Source: an uncultured Roseburia sp.
Lineage (GTDB): Bacteria > Bacillota > Clostridia > Lachnospirales > Lachnospiraceae
Length of the DNA: 45,274 nucleotides
Direction of reading: 5' to 3'
Assembly: GCA_910587865.1 (NCBI GenBank)
Contig: CAJUNX010000033.1
Location: forward strand, 1-45,274
A program made the translations under genes and the position numbers. The notes beneath the pieces were generated by a model. The model was not told the origin of the DNA. It made no database searches and saw nothing but the letters and a program-made list of their open reading frames with translations. Shown here in pieces: positions 8,080 to 15,864 of this stretch. Position 1 is the stretch's first letter. Each line of letters opens with the position of its first letter.

Positions 8080-9402
8080 CTAAAAGGCCAGCATCGGCGC
8101 CTTCCCGTCGAGCTCATCCGCCATATTTAAGACAAGCACGTTCCAGTTGATGAATCCCCCGTTCATCACCGGCTCCCCGTCAAACGGATTGTAGTACTCG
8201 TGCAGGCTGCCCGTCTTAATAAGATCCCTGCCGAGCAGGGTGAGCGTGCGCTCGTACATCAGCTCTGCCTCCTTTCGGTAGCCGTAATTCATCAGCCCGC
8301 GAAACGCGACATAATTTGCCACCAGCCACACCGGCCCCAGCCAGTTTGACGGGTTGTTCGTCGCGGAGAGGTCGAACATCTTCTCGTCCTTCGCGAGCGT
8401 CGTAAGTCCATAGTCCGTGCCGAAGGTCTTCCCGTCAAACATATGCCGTACCATGGCGTCCGCCTGCTCCTCTGTCGCAATCCCCGCATACATGGGAATA
8501 AAACCGGACCACACACGGATCTTAATCGGCAGCGTCTTCCAGAATACGCCCAGACCCTGGTGGAACCAGTCGAACTGACGTGTCTTTATATCTACATCCG
8601 CCGAATAGAAAAACTGATCTCTCGGATCCCAGCACTCGCTCTGGATCGCCGCGATGAGCGCCCCGCGCTTCCCCTCATAATACCGCGCCTGCTCGTTTTT
8701 CCCGAACTGCCGGAAAAGCTTCGCCGCAGCCTGAAACTCGGTGCACAGAAAGCTGTTCAGATAAATATTTGCGGTCGAAAATTTCGGTCTGCCGAATGTC
8801 GCCGGGTCATTGTCCATCCCGATCATGATATCGTCGCACCAGACATACAGGCCGCAGTGTTCAAAATAATAATTCCTGTCATAGCATTCAAAATATGTTT
8901 CGATTCCGGTGAGAAATTCTTCCGCCCACGTATAGTCGCCGGTGTAATCGCTGATCAGGCAGATCTGACTGCACAGGAAAGGCTTGTGCATGTTCATCAG
9001 CACGCCCTCCTTATGCTTCATATTCAGATACGGCTCCGGCCAGTCCGCCACCTCGATCATCATCGGGATATAGCCGTCCGGGAGCTGATGATCGAAGAAA
9101 TTGCGGATATTTCCCTGCGCATGCAGGATCAGCCGCTCTCTCACCGAGGCGTCCTCATACCGGTCCGCGAGGTTTAAAAAACCGTATACGGACCAAAATG
9201 TGTCCCAGTCCCATACATTGCCGTCATAGACGGATCCCGGATCAATAAACGGATAGCGTATAAATGATCTCGGCTGTTTTAACACATCCTGCGTATGTCC
9301 CATGACAAACGACAGCAGCGCCTGTCTGTACTCTTCTCTTTTTTCTGTCTGCATACTCCCTCCATAAACCGCAAAGAACGCCGGTATGGCGTTCTTTTGC
9401 AT
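8080..9402 (-). CDS. GH63/trehalase-like (MGH1-type) intracellular glycoside hydrolase
   Basis: This 440-aa protein has the (alpha/alpha)6-barrel pattern of trehalase, GH63 and MGH1-like hydrolases. GNVWDWDTFWSVYGF (about residues 60-75) opens the sugar-binding face. Later NNPSNWLGPVWLVANY (about 350) and SLHEYYNPFDGEP (about 405) carry the acidic residues expected in the active site. There is no signal peptide, so the substrate is probably an imported oligosaccharide, perhaps an alpha-glucoside or alpha-mannoside. The gene follows the MalG-like permease by 15 nt and ends the transporter operon. Two starts are plausible: ATG 9402 (AGAGGACAG before it) and ATG 9354 (GGAGGGAGT before it); the first 16 residues look unconserved. 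Confidence 0.75.
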   Translation of the reverse strand: MQKNAIPAFFAVYGGSMQTEKREEYRQALLSFVMGHTQDVLKQPRSFIRYPFIDPGSVYDGNVWDWDTFWSVYGFLNLADRYEDASVRERLILHAQGNIRNFFDHQLPDGYIPMMIEVADWPEPYLNMKHKEGVLMNMHKPFLCSQICLISDYTGDYTWAEEFLTGIETYFECYDRNYYFEHCGLYVWCDDIMIGMDNDPATFGRPKFSTANIYLNSFLCTEFQAAAKLFRQFGKNEQARYYEGKRGALIAAIQSECWDPRDQFFYSADVDIKTRQFDWFHQGLGVFWKTLPIKIRVWSGFIPMYAGIATEEQADAMVRHMFDGKTFGTDYGLTTLAKDEKMFDLSATNNPSNWLGPVWLVANYVAFRGLMNYGYRKEAELMYERTLTLLGRDLIKTGSLHEYYNPFDGEPVMNGGFINWNVLVLNMADELDGKAPMLAF

Positions 9403-9417
9403 CTGTCCTCTTACATT

Positions 9418-10251
9418 TTAACCCTTGACCGCTCCGGCCATCATACCTTCCATCAGCTTCTTGTTCAGCACTGTGTACAGAATCAGCATCGGGAACACAC
9501 TCATCGATACCGAGGCAAAGATCGCGCCCCAGTTCTTTGACCCGAACTCATCTGAGAAGTATAACAGTCCCGTCTGTATGGTCTTTAACGAGGAATCGCT
9601 GATAAATGTCATTGAAAACAGCAGGTCGTTCCATTTGAAGAAGAACTGTAATACGAGCACGGTCACGATCGCGTTTTTCATCAGCGGCACGACGATGTGC
9701 CACATCATCTTATAAATCCCGCAGCCGTCGATCACGGCCGCCTCCATGATATCGTCCGGGAAGGATCTTAAGTATCCCTGCACCAGATAGATCGACAGCG
9801 AAAGCCCGAATGCGATATAGGTTAAAATCAGGCAGGCTCTCGTGTTTAACAAATGCGCCTTATTGTAAATCTGAAACAGAGGGATCAGGGCGACCGCAAC
9901 CGGAATCATGATTCCGAAGGTAAAATATTTTGCAACCGCCTTCCGCAGTTTCCACTGCATCTTCGTCACCGCAAACCCTACCGTGACCGAGAAGATGACA
10001 ATAAATACAAGGGAAATCAGCGTGGTAATCAGACTGTTTTTAAAGAACACGGCCATATTGCCCCTGGTCCAGGCATCCGCGTAATTCTGAACATAAAACC
10101 CTTTGTTCAGCGCATATGCGGGATTCTCGCTCCACTCATGCTGCTGCTTTAAAGATGCCGTCAGCATCCAGAACAGCGGGTAGATTTCAATCATACAGAT
10201 CAGTACAATGATAAATCCCCGGAGTCCTCCTTTTACTTTTCTCATCGTCAT
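9418..10251 (-). CDS. Carbohydrate ABC transporter permease, MalG-like
   Basis: This 277-aa inner-membrane subunit has six predicted helices. The conserved EAA loop for docking the ATPase is at about residue 185 (DIMEAAVIDGCGIYKMMWHIVVPLMK). It forms a heterodimer with the product of the gene 8 nt upstream and takes substrate from the lipoprotein encoded at 11423-12862. No ATPase gene is present in the locus. This is normal for CUT1 systems in Firmicutes, where a shared MsmX/UgpC-type ATPase is encoded elsewhere. Length and motif order are normal. The substrate is inferred from neighbouring glycosidases to be an oligosaccharide. Confidence 0.92.
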   Translation of the reverse strand: MTMRKVKGGLRGFIIVLICMIEIYPLFWMLTASLKQQHEWSENPAYALNKGFYVQNYADAWTRGNMAVFFKNSLITTLISLVFIVIFSVTVGFAVTKMQWKLRKAVAKYFTFGIMIPVAVALIPLFQIYNKAHLLNTRACLILTYIAFGLSLSIYLVQGYLRSFPDDIMEAAVIDGCGIYKMMWHIVVPLMKNAIVTVLVLQFFFKWNDLLFSMTFISDSSLKTIQTGLLYFSDEFGSKNWGAIFASVSMSVFPMLILYTVLNKKLMEGMMAGAVKG

Positions 10252-10259
10252 CTACCCCC

Positions 10260-11141
10260 TCAGTCATCTCTCACATCAAACTTATTGATAATCGCGGATC
10301 CGCACACACAGATTAAGAAAATCACAATCGCGATGACGCTTCCGTATCCGACCTTATTAAATGTAAAGGACACGTCGTACATGTACATGGACAGCGATTT
10401 CGTCGCCGCGCCGGGACCTCCTTTTGTCAGCGCCAGCGCCGACTCAAACATTTTAACCGTACCCGAAAAGCTGAATACCAGGCTGGTGATGATCATCGGG
10501 CGAAGCAGCGGAAGCAAAATCCTGCGGAACAGATTAAAGCCGGACGCCCCGTCGATGTGCGCTGCCTCCAAGATATCGTCCGAGATATCCAGCAGCGCCC
10601 CGTAAAAGATGACGGAATAAAATCCCATCGCCACCCAGATATCCATCACACACAGCGCCCACAGCGCGGTGCTCTCCTGTCCGATCCAGGGCTGCACGAG
10701 ATCCTGCAGTCCGACTGCGCTTAAAAAGCTGTTTAACAGGCCGTAGTGCGGCTGGATCTCATAGATCTTTGCGAACAGCTGGCCCACCGCAACCGTCGGC
10801 AGAACCACCGGGAAGAAGACCAGGGTACGCACAAATGATTTGCAGTGCTTTAACCAGAATTTAAACATCAGCGCCAGAAGCAGCCCCAGGCCCACCTGTC
10901 CGACTGTAACCACCGAGATATATTTAAAATTGACCATCAGCGCATTTCTGAAATTTTTATCCCGAAACAGGTCCAGATAATTCTTAATCCCGACAAACTC
11001 CCATTTTAATCCCGGACTTCCTGAAAACAGCGAGTAATAAAGTGACCAGATAACCGGAACCATTACCAGCGCCGTATACAGAATCAGTGCGGGGACGACA
11101 AACAGTGCGATTGCCGCTTTGTTTCCCAATACTTTCTTCAT
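10260..11141 (-). CDS. Carbohydrate ABC transporter permease, MalF-like
   Basis: This 293-aa membrane subunit has six predicted helices and an EAA loop at about residue 195 (DILEAAHIDGASGFNLFRRILLPLLRP). It is the partner of the MalG-like protein encoded 8 nt downstream. An AGAGAGGAAAA ribosome site precedes the ATG. The gene is 281 nt downstream of the solute-binding protein gene, and that gap contains a terminator-like hairpin (11171-11204). It is therefore probably expressed at a lower level than the lipoprotein. Confidence 0.92.
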   Translation of the reverse strand: MKKVLGNKAAIALFVVPALILYTALVMVPVIWSLYYSLFSGSPGLKWEFVGIKNYLDLFRDKNFRNALMVNFKYISVVTVGQVGLGLLLALMFKFWLKHCKSFVRTLVFFPVVLPTVAVGQLFAKIYEIQPHYGLLNSFLSAVGLQDLVQPWIGQESTALWALCVMDIWVAMGFYSVIFYGALLDISDDILEAAHIDGASGFNLFRRILLPLLRPMIITSLVFSFSGTVKMFESALALTKGGPGAATKSLSMYMYDVSFTFNKVGYGSVIAIVIFLICVCGSAIINKFDVRDD

Positions 11142-11170
11142 ATCGCCCGATTTTCCTCTCTCATTTTTGA

Positions 11171-11204
11171 CAAAAAAGGAGAAATGTCCGGGATGTCATT
11201 TTCC
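11171..11204 (-). terminator. Attenuating hairpin between binding-protein and permease genes
   Basis: On the minus strand, GGAAAATG (11197-11204) pairs with CATTTCTCC (11178-11186, one bulged base) around a 10-nt loop, followed by TTTTTT. It sits inside the transporter operon 30 nt before the permease start, where partial termination would make more binding protein than permease. The remainder of 11142-11422 holds no gene. Confidence 0.65.
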
Positions 11205-11422
11205 GATCTGACTGACGACATCATCCAGACACTCCTCCTTTGATACCTGCGGGTTATGCTCTTCTGTCTTCCGTTACCGGTCGAAAAGACCTCCCCTGAA
11301 ACCTTCCTGCTCCTTCATAGCCGCGCCATTCGCAAAACCGTGCCTGCGATGCCTGCCGCTCTGCAGAATATGCTCATTCATGCGGGTATGATCCGCCCGC
11401 TCTGCGATGCATGGCAAAATGT

Positions 11423-12862
11423 TTACTGCATGTCATGTACGTCCTGAATGGACTGCATATACTCCTCACCGGTCATATCGCCGTTTAACAGAGGCTGTAC
11501 GTTCTCCTGCGCGGTCTTGCTTACCTCGCTGGACATCTTTGCTTCCCACCATGCAAAACCTTCGGTGGACTCGTTGATCGCGTCAAGCACCATCTGTGTA
11601 TACGGATCCAGCTCAGCGGATGCGGAATAAGTGTAACCCTTTACCGTAGCCATCTCGTTCATCGCAAGATCACCCATGTTCTCGCAGAAATACTTTAAGA
11701 ACCATGCGGTCGCCTCGTCGTATTTGCTCTTATCCATCGCAAGGATATTACCGCAGTTCATGGAGTAAGAAGTTGCGCTGCTGACAGACTCATCGGATAC
11801 CGGAATGTTGAAGAAGCCGATTCCGTCCTTGCCTGCCGGGTTCTGGCTCTCGTCCGCCAGATTCTGTGTAAACCAGGAACCGTTGTATAAGATCGCCGCC
11901 TTGCCGTTCATCAGCATGGAACCTGCGGTGTTCATATCAACCGTCGTGATGCCTTCGCCGAAGTAGCCCTTCTCTGCCCATGCCGCAACCGTATCCGCCG
12001 CTGCCACAAGGCCTGCATCCGTGTACGGTGTCTCGCCGTTCGCCGTCTTTGTCATGATATCGTTGCCGCAGGTTCTCACTGCCACCGCGTTGATCAGACG
12101 GGTTGCCGGCCACTTGTCGGAACCGCCGGTCACTAACGGCTGGATTCCTGCCGCATCTAACTTCGTCAGTACTTCCTCGAACTCATCCCATGTCTTCGGA
12201 ACTTCGCATCCTGCCTGCTCAAAGAGCGCCTTGTTGTACCAGAAGCCCTCTGCGTTTAATCCGAGCGGAAGATCGTAGAGATCCTCGGTTCCGGAAAGGC
12301 CTTTCATCAGCTCTGCTGCGCCTTCGTTTATGTACTGGGTCGCGCCGATCTCCTCAAGCGCTTCCGATACATTGACGATCTTGTCTGCCTCAATTAACGT
12401 CACAAGCGGTGCGCCTGCCTCATAGGCAAAGAAGTCCGGAAGATCGTTGGAAGCCGCCAGGGTCGAGATCTTCTGCTGCAGCTGATCGGCTGCCACCATC
12501 TCGTATTCCCACTCGAAATTCGGGTTTACCTCGTTCTTGTAATTCTCACAAATCTTGTTTAACAGGATACCGTTGTCATTGTCCTCCGCCCAGATCGTTA
12601 AGATCTTGACTTTCTTCGCCAGCTGGGGATCCTCTCCCGTGAAGTCCGCTGTACCTGCCGCGTCGCCGCCCTCATCCGGGGTCTGTGCGTCATCGCCTGC
12701 ATCGTCTCCTGTCTCCTCGGTAGCCGGCGCTGCCGTTCCTGCATCCGGCGCCGGATTGCTGGCGTCAGAGCCTGCATCCGAGCCGCCCTTGTCGCCGCAT
12801 CCTGCCACAAGACCGGTCACCATAAGTGCTGTCAGTAAAGCTGCAATTACTCTTTTTTTCAT
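11423..12862 (-). CDS. Extracellular sugar-binding lipoprotein of an ABC transporter (CUT1 type)
   Basis: This 479-aa protein has a lipoprotein signal peptide: MKKRVIAALL, a hydrophobic core, then the lipobox LVAGC with the modified Cys at residue 22. An acidic Gly/Ala/Asp/Pro linker (about residues 23-75) tethers a type 1 solute-binding domain. Its features include KKVKILTIWAEDN, GLNAEGFWYNKALFEQAG and MLMNGKAAILYNGSW, which are typical of oligosaccharide-binding proteins of cluster B. It delivers substrate to the two permeases encoded downstream. The two-component system genes lie immediately upstream on the same strand, the usual arrangement for YesMN-regulated transporters. The linker is longer than in most relatives. 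Confidence 0.92.
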   Translation of the reverse strand: MKKRVIAALLTALMVTGLVAGCGDKGGSDAGSDASNPAPDAGTAAPATEETGDDAGDDAQTPDEGGDAAGTADFTGEDPQLAKKVKILTIWAEDNDNGILLNKICENYKNEVNPNFEWEYEMVAADQLQQKISTLAASNDLPDFFAYEAGAPLVTLIEADKIVNVSEALEEIGATQYINEGAAELMKGLSGTEDLYDLPLGLNAEGFWYNKALFEQAGCEVPKTWDEFEEVLTKLDAAGIQPLVTGGSDKWPATRLINAVAVRTCGNDIMTKTANGETPYTDAGLVAAADTVAAWAEKGYFGEGITTVDMNTAGSMLMNGKAAILYNGSWFTQNLADESQNPAGKDGIGFFNIPVSDESVSSATSYSMNCGNILAMDKSKYDEATAWFLKYFCENMGDLAMNEMATVKGYTYSASAELDPYTQMVLDAINESTEGFAWWEAKMSSEVSKTAQENVQPLLNGDMTGEEYMQSIQDVHDMQ

Positions 12863-12892
12863 AGTCGTCCTCCCAAATATGAATGTGATAGC

Positions 12893-12927
12893 CAGCGGAC
12901 CGTCCGCTGATGTATCCCGGCCGGGAT
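12893..12927 (-). promoter_or_regulatory. Two adjacent palindromes in the leader of the binding-protein gene
   Basis: CAGCGGAC-C-GTCCGCTG (12893-12909 on the plus strand) is a perfect 8+8 inverted repeat, and ATCCCGGCCGGGAT (12914-12927) is a perfect 14-bp palindrome 4 nt away. They lie 31-65 nt before the ATG and just downstream of a TATAGT box at about 12938-12943 that has no clear -35. This arrangement suits an activator-dependent promoter with an operator or a paired RNA leader. The remainder of 12863-13022 is AT-rich and gene-free. Confidence 0.5.
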
Positions 12928-13022
12928 CTTTGTGCTAACTATAGTGTAACATTTCGGGAGCTATTTACCAGTGAGTATTTTTTTATATTTTGTATGATTT
13001 TTTTATGTATGCCTGTTCTTTT

Positions 13023-14078
13023 TTAGTAATTGTGCTTATATTCGTTCGGGGTCAGCCCGACATGTTTCTTAAATATATCACAAAAGTAGCGGTAATTATT
13101 GTATCCGACCAGCTCACTGGTCTCGTTCACCCTGTGCCCGTCGCGTAGCAGCTTCTTGGCGTGCCTGATCCGAAGCTCCGTTAAATATTTCACATAGGAG
13201 GTTCCCACCTCTGACTTAAACAGCACGCTCAGATACGCCGTACTCATCCCGGCCCGCTCCGCCAGCTCATTTAAGCCGATATCCTCATTATAGTGCTCGT
13301 CGATGTATGCCAGAAGCTCCAGGATCGCCGCATGGCTGCTTCCCGTCTTATCCGCCTCGATGTAGCGCGCGATGTCCGTCACGATATTTCCCGCATATTC
13401 CAGGACCTCCCGCTTCGTCGTTTTGCGCTCCATCTCCTGGTACGAGATCAGCGCGTCACGCGACACCTGGGGCTGGCGCTCCGCCAGAATATCGCTCTGC
13501 ACACAGAGCCATTTATAGACCTCCCTGCGAAAATCCTCCGGCGCGTCATAAAGCTTCTGCAGCTCTCCCAGCGCCTCCTCCATGTGCTTTTTGAGCTCGC
13601 CGGCATCCCCGCGCGCCATCGACGCAACGGTGGCGTCAAACAGCCTCCTGAGCCGCTCCTGCCCGGCACGGCTTTCCTGAAGCGCCGTGCTCTCCTCGCG
13701 CGCCGAGAAACAGTCGCGCTCCACCCGCGTTAAGACTTCCTCGAGCTTTGCGATGCTGACCGGCTTGTCGATATAGCCTTTCACTCCCATGGACAGGGCG
13801 CGCCTGGCATATTCAAATTCCGTATAGCCGCTTATCACTACAAATATCGTTTCCGGACACGATTCCCTCGCGGACTCTATCAGCGATAAACCGTCAAGCC
13901 CCGGGATCCGGATATCCGTAATCACCAGATCCGGCTTCTCTCTCTCCACGACCTCCAGTCCGCAAATCCCGTCATAAGCCCAGCCCACCACCTCGTACTG
14001 AAGCTTCTGACGTGCTATCATCGCTTTAATCCCCTCAACCACAAGATACTCGTCATCGATCACTACCAGCCGGTACAT
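13023..14078 (-). CDS. Response regulator with AraC-type DNA-binding domain (YesN-like)
   Basis: This 351-aa transcription factor is the partner of the histidine kinase encoded upstream. The receiver domain (about 1-120) shows the acidic pair in LVVIDDEYLVVEGIK, the phospho-acceptor Asp in DLVITDIRIPG (about residue 54) and the Lys in GYIDKPV. A helical linker follows, and the C-terminal 100 residues form a double helix-turn-helix ending HVGLTPNEYK. The start at 14078 is preferred because GAGGGGTGAG lies 5 nt before it; it overlaps the kinase gene by 26 nt, indicating translational coupling. It probably activates the transporter operon that starts at 12862. Confidence 0.92.
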   Translation of the reverse strand: MYRLVVIDDEYLVVEGIKAMIARQKLQYEVVGWAYDGICGLEVVEREKPDLVITDIRIPGLDGLSLIESARESCPETIFVVISGYTEFEYARRALSMGVKGYIDKPVSIAKLEEVLTRVERDCFSAREESTALQESRAGQERLRRLFDATVASMARGDAGELKKHMEEALGELQKLYDAPEDFRREVYKWLCVQSDILAERQPQVSRDALISYQEMERKTTKREVLEYAGNIVTDIARYIEADKTGSSHAAILELLAYIDEHYNEDIGLNELAERAGMSTAYLSVLFKSEVGTSYVKYLTELRIRHAKKLLRDGHRVNETSELVGYNNYRYFCDIFKKHVGLTPNEYKHNY

Positions 14079-15828
14079 GATTCTCACCCCTCTTGTCAAA
14101 CGGCAGTACAATTGTTATTTTTGTTCCCTTCCCCTTTTCGCTCTCCGCGGTAAATCCGTATGCCTCCCCGTAGTGCAGGCCGATGCGCTCCCGTACGTTG
14201 CGGATCCCGTAGCCGCGCTCCATCACACACAGGTCCTCCATTCCGACTCCGTCGTCCTCGACGGTAAACACGAGCCTCTCCCCCTCGAGCCAGCCGCGCA
14301 CCCAGATATTTCCCCGTCCGACCTGCGGCTCTAACCCGTGGTAGAGCGCATTTTCCACAAACGGCTGCAGCAGAAACGTCAGGATCTGTTTTTTCCTGGC
14401 CGCCTCCTCCACCTCCACATGCAGTGTAAATCGCTCGTTAAACCTCATATTCTGAAGCTTCATATAATTTTCGATCTGCCGGATTGCCTCGTCCACCGTG
14501 TAAAAGCGTTCCCCGTTGTTCAAAGAAAGCTTAAAATTGTCCGAGAGCGCCAGTATCATCTCCGCGATCTGATCGTCCCCGTGTATGATCGCCACGCAGT
14601 AGAGCGAATCGAGCGTGTTGTAGAGAAAATGCGGATTGATCTGCGCCTGCAGCAGCAGAAGTTCCGCCTCGCGCTCCTTTAATCTGGCATTTAACAGGTA
14701 TTCCGAGAGCTCCAGATTGGTATTCACCATCTCGCGGAATTTCTGCCCGATCCGCCCGACCTCACTCTCGTCAAACACCTCCGTGATGTGGCGCTCCCCT
14801 TCGCCCACCTTTTCGATCACCTGCTCAAGCTGGCTTAACGGCTTTGTGATCGTCCTGGAAATCGCCATCGCGAGAAAGAAGCAGACCCCCGCCAGAAGAC
14901 CGGCGCACAGAAACACCGTATTACGGATCAGTTTGCTGTCCGCGCTCAGCTCGTTGCGTTCAATGACATTCACCAGCTCCCATCCGGTCGTCTCGTTTAC
15001 TACGCTTGTAAAGAGATATGTTTTCTGACTGTCGCGGTTCCGAAACGCCTCCACAAGCTTCTCCGGATTCTCCAGCTCCTTTGGCGCGTAGACCAGCTGG
15101 CAGTCATTTCTCCGGTCAATCACCATGTATCCGTTGGTCTCATAGCCCTCGTTTCCCGTCACGAAGGAACGCTCTAAAAACGAGAGGCTTAAATCCACGA
15201 CAATATAGCCCATCGGCTCATTGGTGACCGGATTGTTCAGGTATTTTACGAGACTGCACCCCTCGTTCCAAAGCCCGCCGAGCACGCGGTCGCCGAAAAA
15301 CACCTCCCTGCCTCCCGCGTCCCGCGCCGTCTGACTCCACTCCGTCTCCAGGAAATCATGTTCCTCGTAATACTGAAAAAAATCATAGGATCCGCGGTTG
15401 ATATTGCTTAACAGATAATAATGTCCGTACAGATCGATAAAAGCCACATAATTCACCCGGCTTTCCTGCTTCGTCAGCCGCTCCGCGACGCCTTTTAACA
15501 CGCGCTGCTCCGCCATGGTAAATGACCGCTCCCCGTTGTCTGTCTGGCTAAGCAGCACTTTTTTAAACTCCGCGTCATTTAAAAAGGAACGGATCACCTC
15601 GATCATCGGGTCTAAGTTCATATCCAGCACCTTCCCCGAATTCTTAAGCGTTGCCTCGTGGGACAGGCGGAAGTTCCGCTCCACGGTATTCCGCGAAATC
15701 CGGTATGCAATCCCTCCGAGCGATCCGATCCCCAGTATCGCGACAAGAAGCAGGGAGAACAGAATCTGCTGCCGGATCCGCTGATTGACCCACCACTGCC
15801 GGATTTGCTTCAGACACTTTTTTCCCAT
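14053..15828 (-). CDS. Membrane sensor histidine kinase, YesM type
   Basis: This 591-aa protein has two membrane helices (about 21-43 and 302-322) enclosing an extracellular sensor domain of about 255 residues. A HAMP linker (SRTITKPLSQLEQ) leads to the His_kinase domain with phospho-acceptor His400 in QAQINPHFLYNTLDS and the ATP-binding N and G boxes (QPFVENALYHGL, VEDDGVGM, GYGIRNVRERI). This is the class used by Firmicutes to detect extracellular oligosaccharides or their binding proteins and to phosphorylate an AraC-type partner. It starts 36 nt after the rhamnosidase gene and overlaps the regulator gene, so it may be co-transcribed with the glycosidases. Confidence 0.93.
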   Translation of the reverse strand: MGKKCLKQIRQWWVNQRIRQQILFSLLLVAILGIGSLGGIAYRISRNTVERNFRLSHEATLKNSGKVLDMNLDPMIEVIRSFLNDAEFKKVLLSQTDNGERSFTMAEQRVLKGVAERLTKQESRVNYVAFIDLYGHYYLLSNINRGSYDFFQYYEEHDFLETEWSQTARDAGGREVFFGDRVLGGLWNEGCSLVKYLNNPVTNEPMGYIVVDLSLSFLERSFVTGNEGYETNGYMVIDRRNDCQLVYAPKELENPEKLVEAFRNRDSQKTYLFTSVVNETTGWELVNVIERNELSADSKLIRNTVFLCAGLLAGVCFFLAMAISRTITKPLSQLEQVIEKVGEGERHITEVFDESEVGRIGQKFREMVNTNLELSEYLLNARLKEREAELLLLQAQINPHFLYNTLDSLYCVAIIHGDDQIAEMILALSDNFKLSLNNGERFYTVDEAIRQIENYMKLQNMRFNERFTLHVEVEEAARKKQILTFLLQPFVENALYHGLEPQVGRGNIWVRGWLEGERLVFTVEDDGVGMEDLCVMERGYGIRNVRERIGLHYGEAYGFTAESEKGKGTKITIVLPFDKRGENHVPAGSDR

Positions 15829-15864
15829 ACGCTCCCCCTGCTTTCGCTGCCTGCCGCGTCCTTT

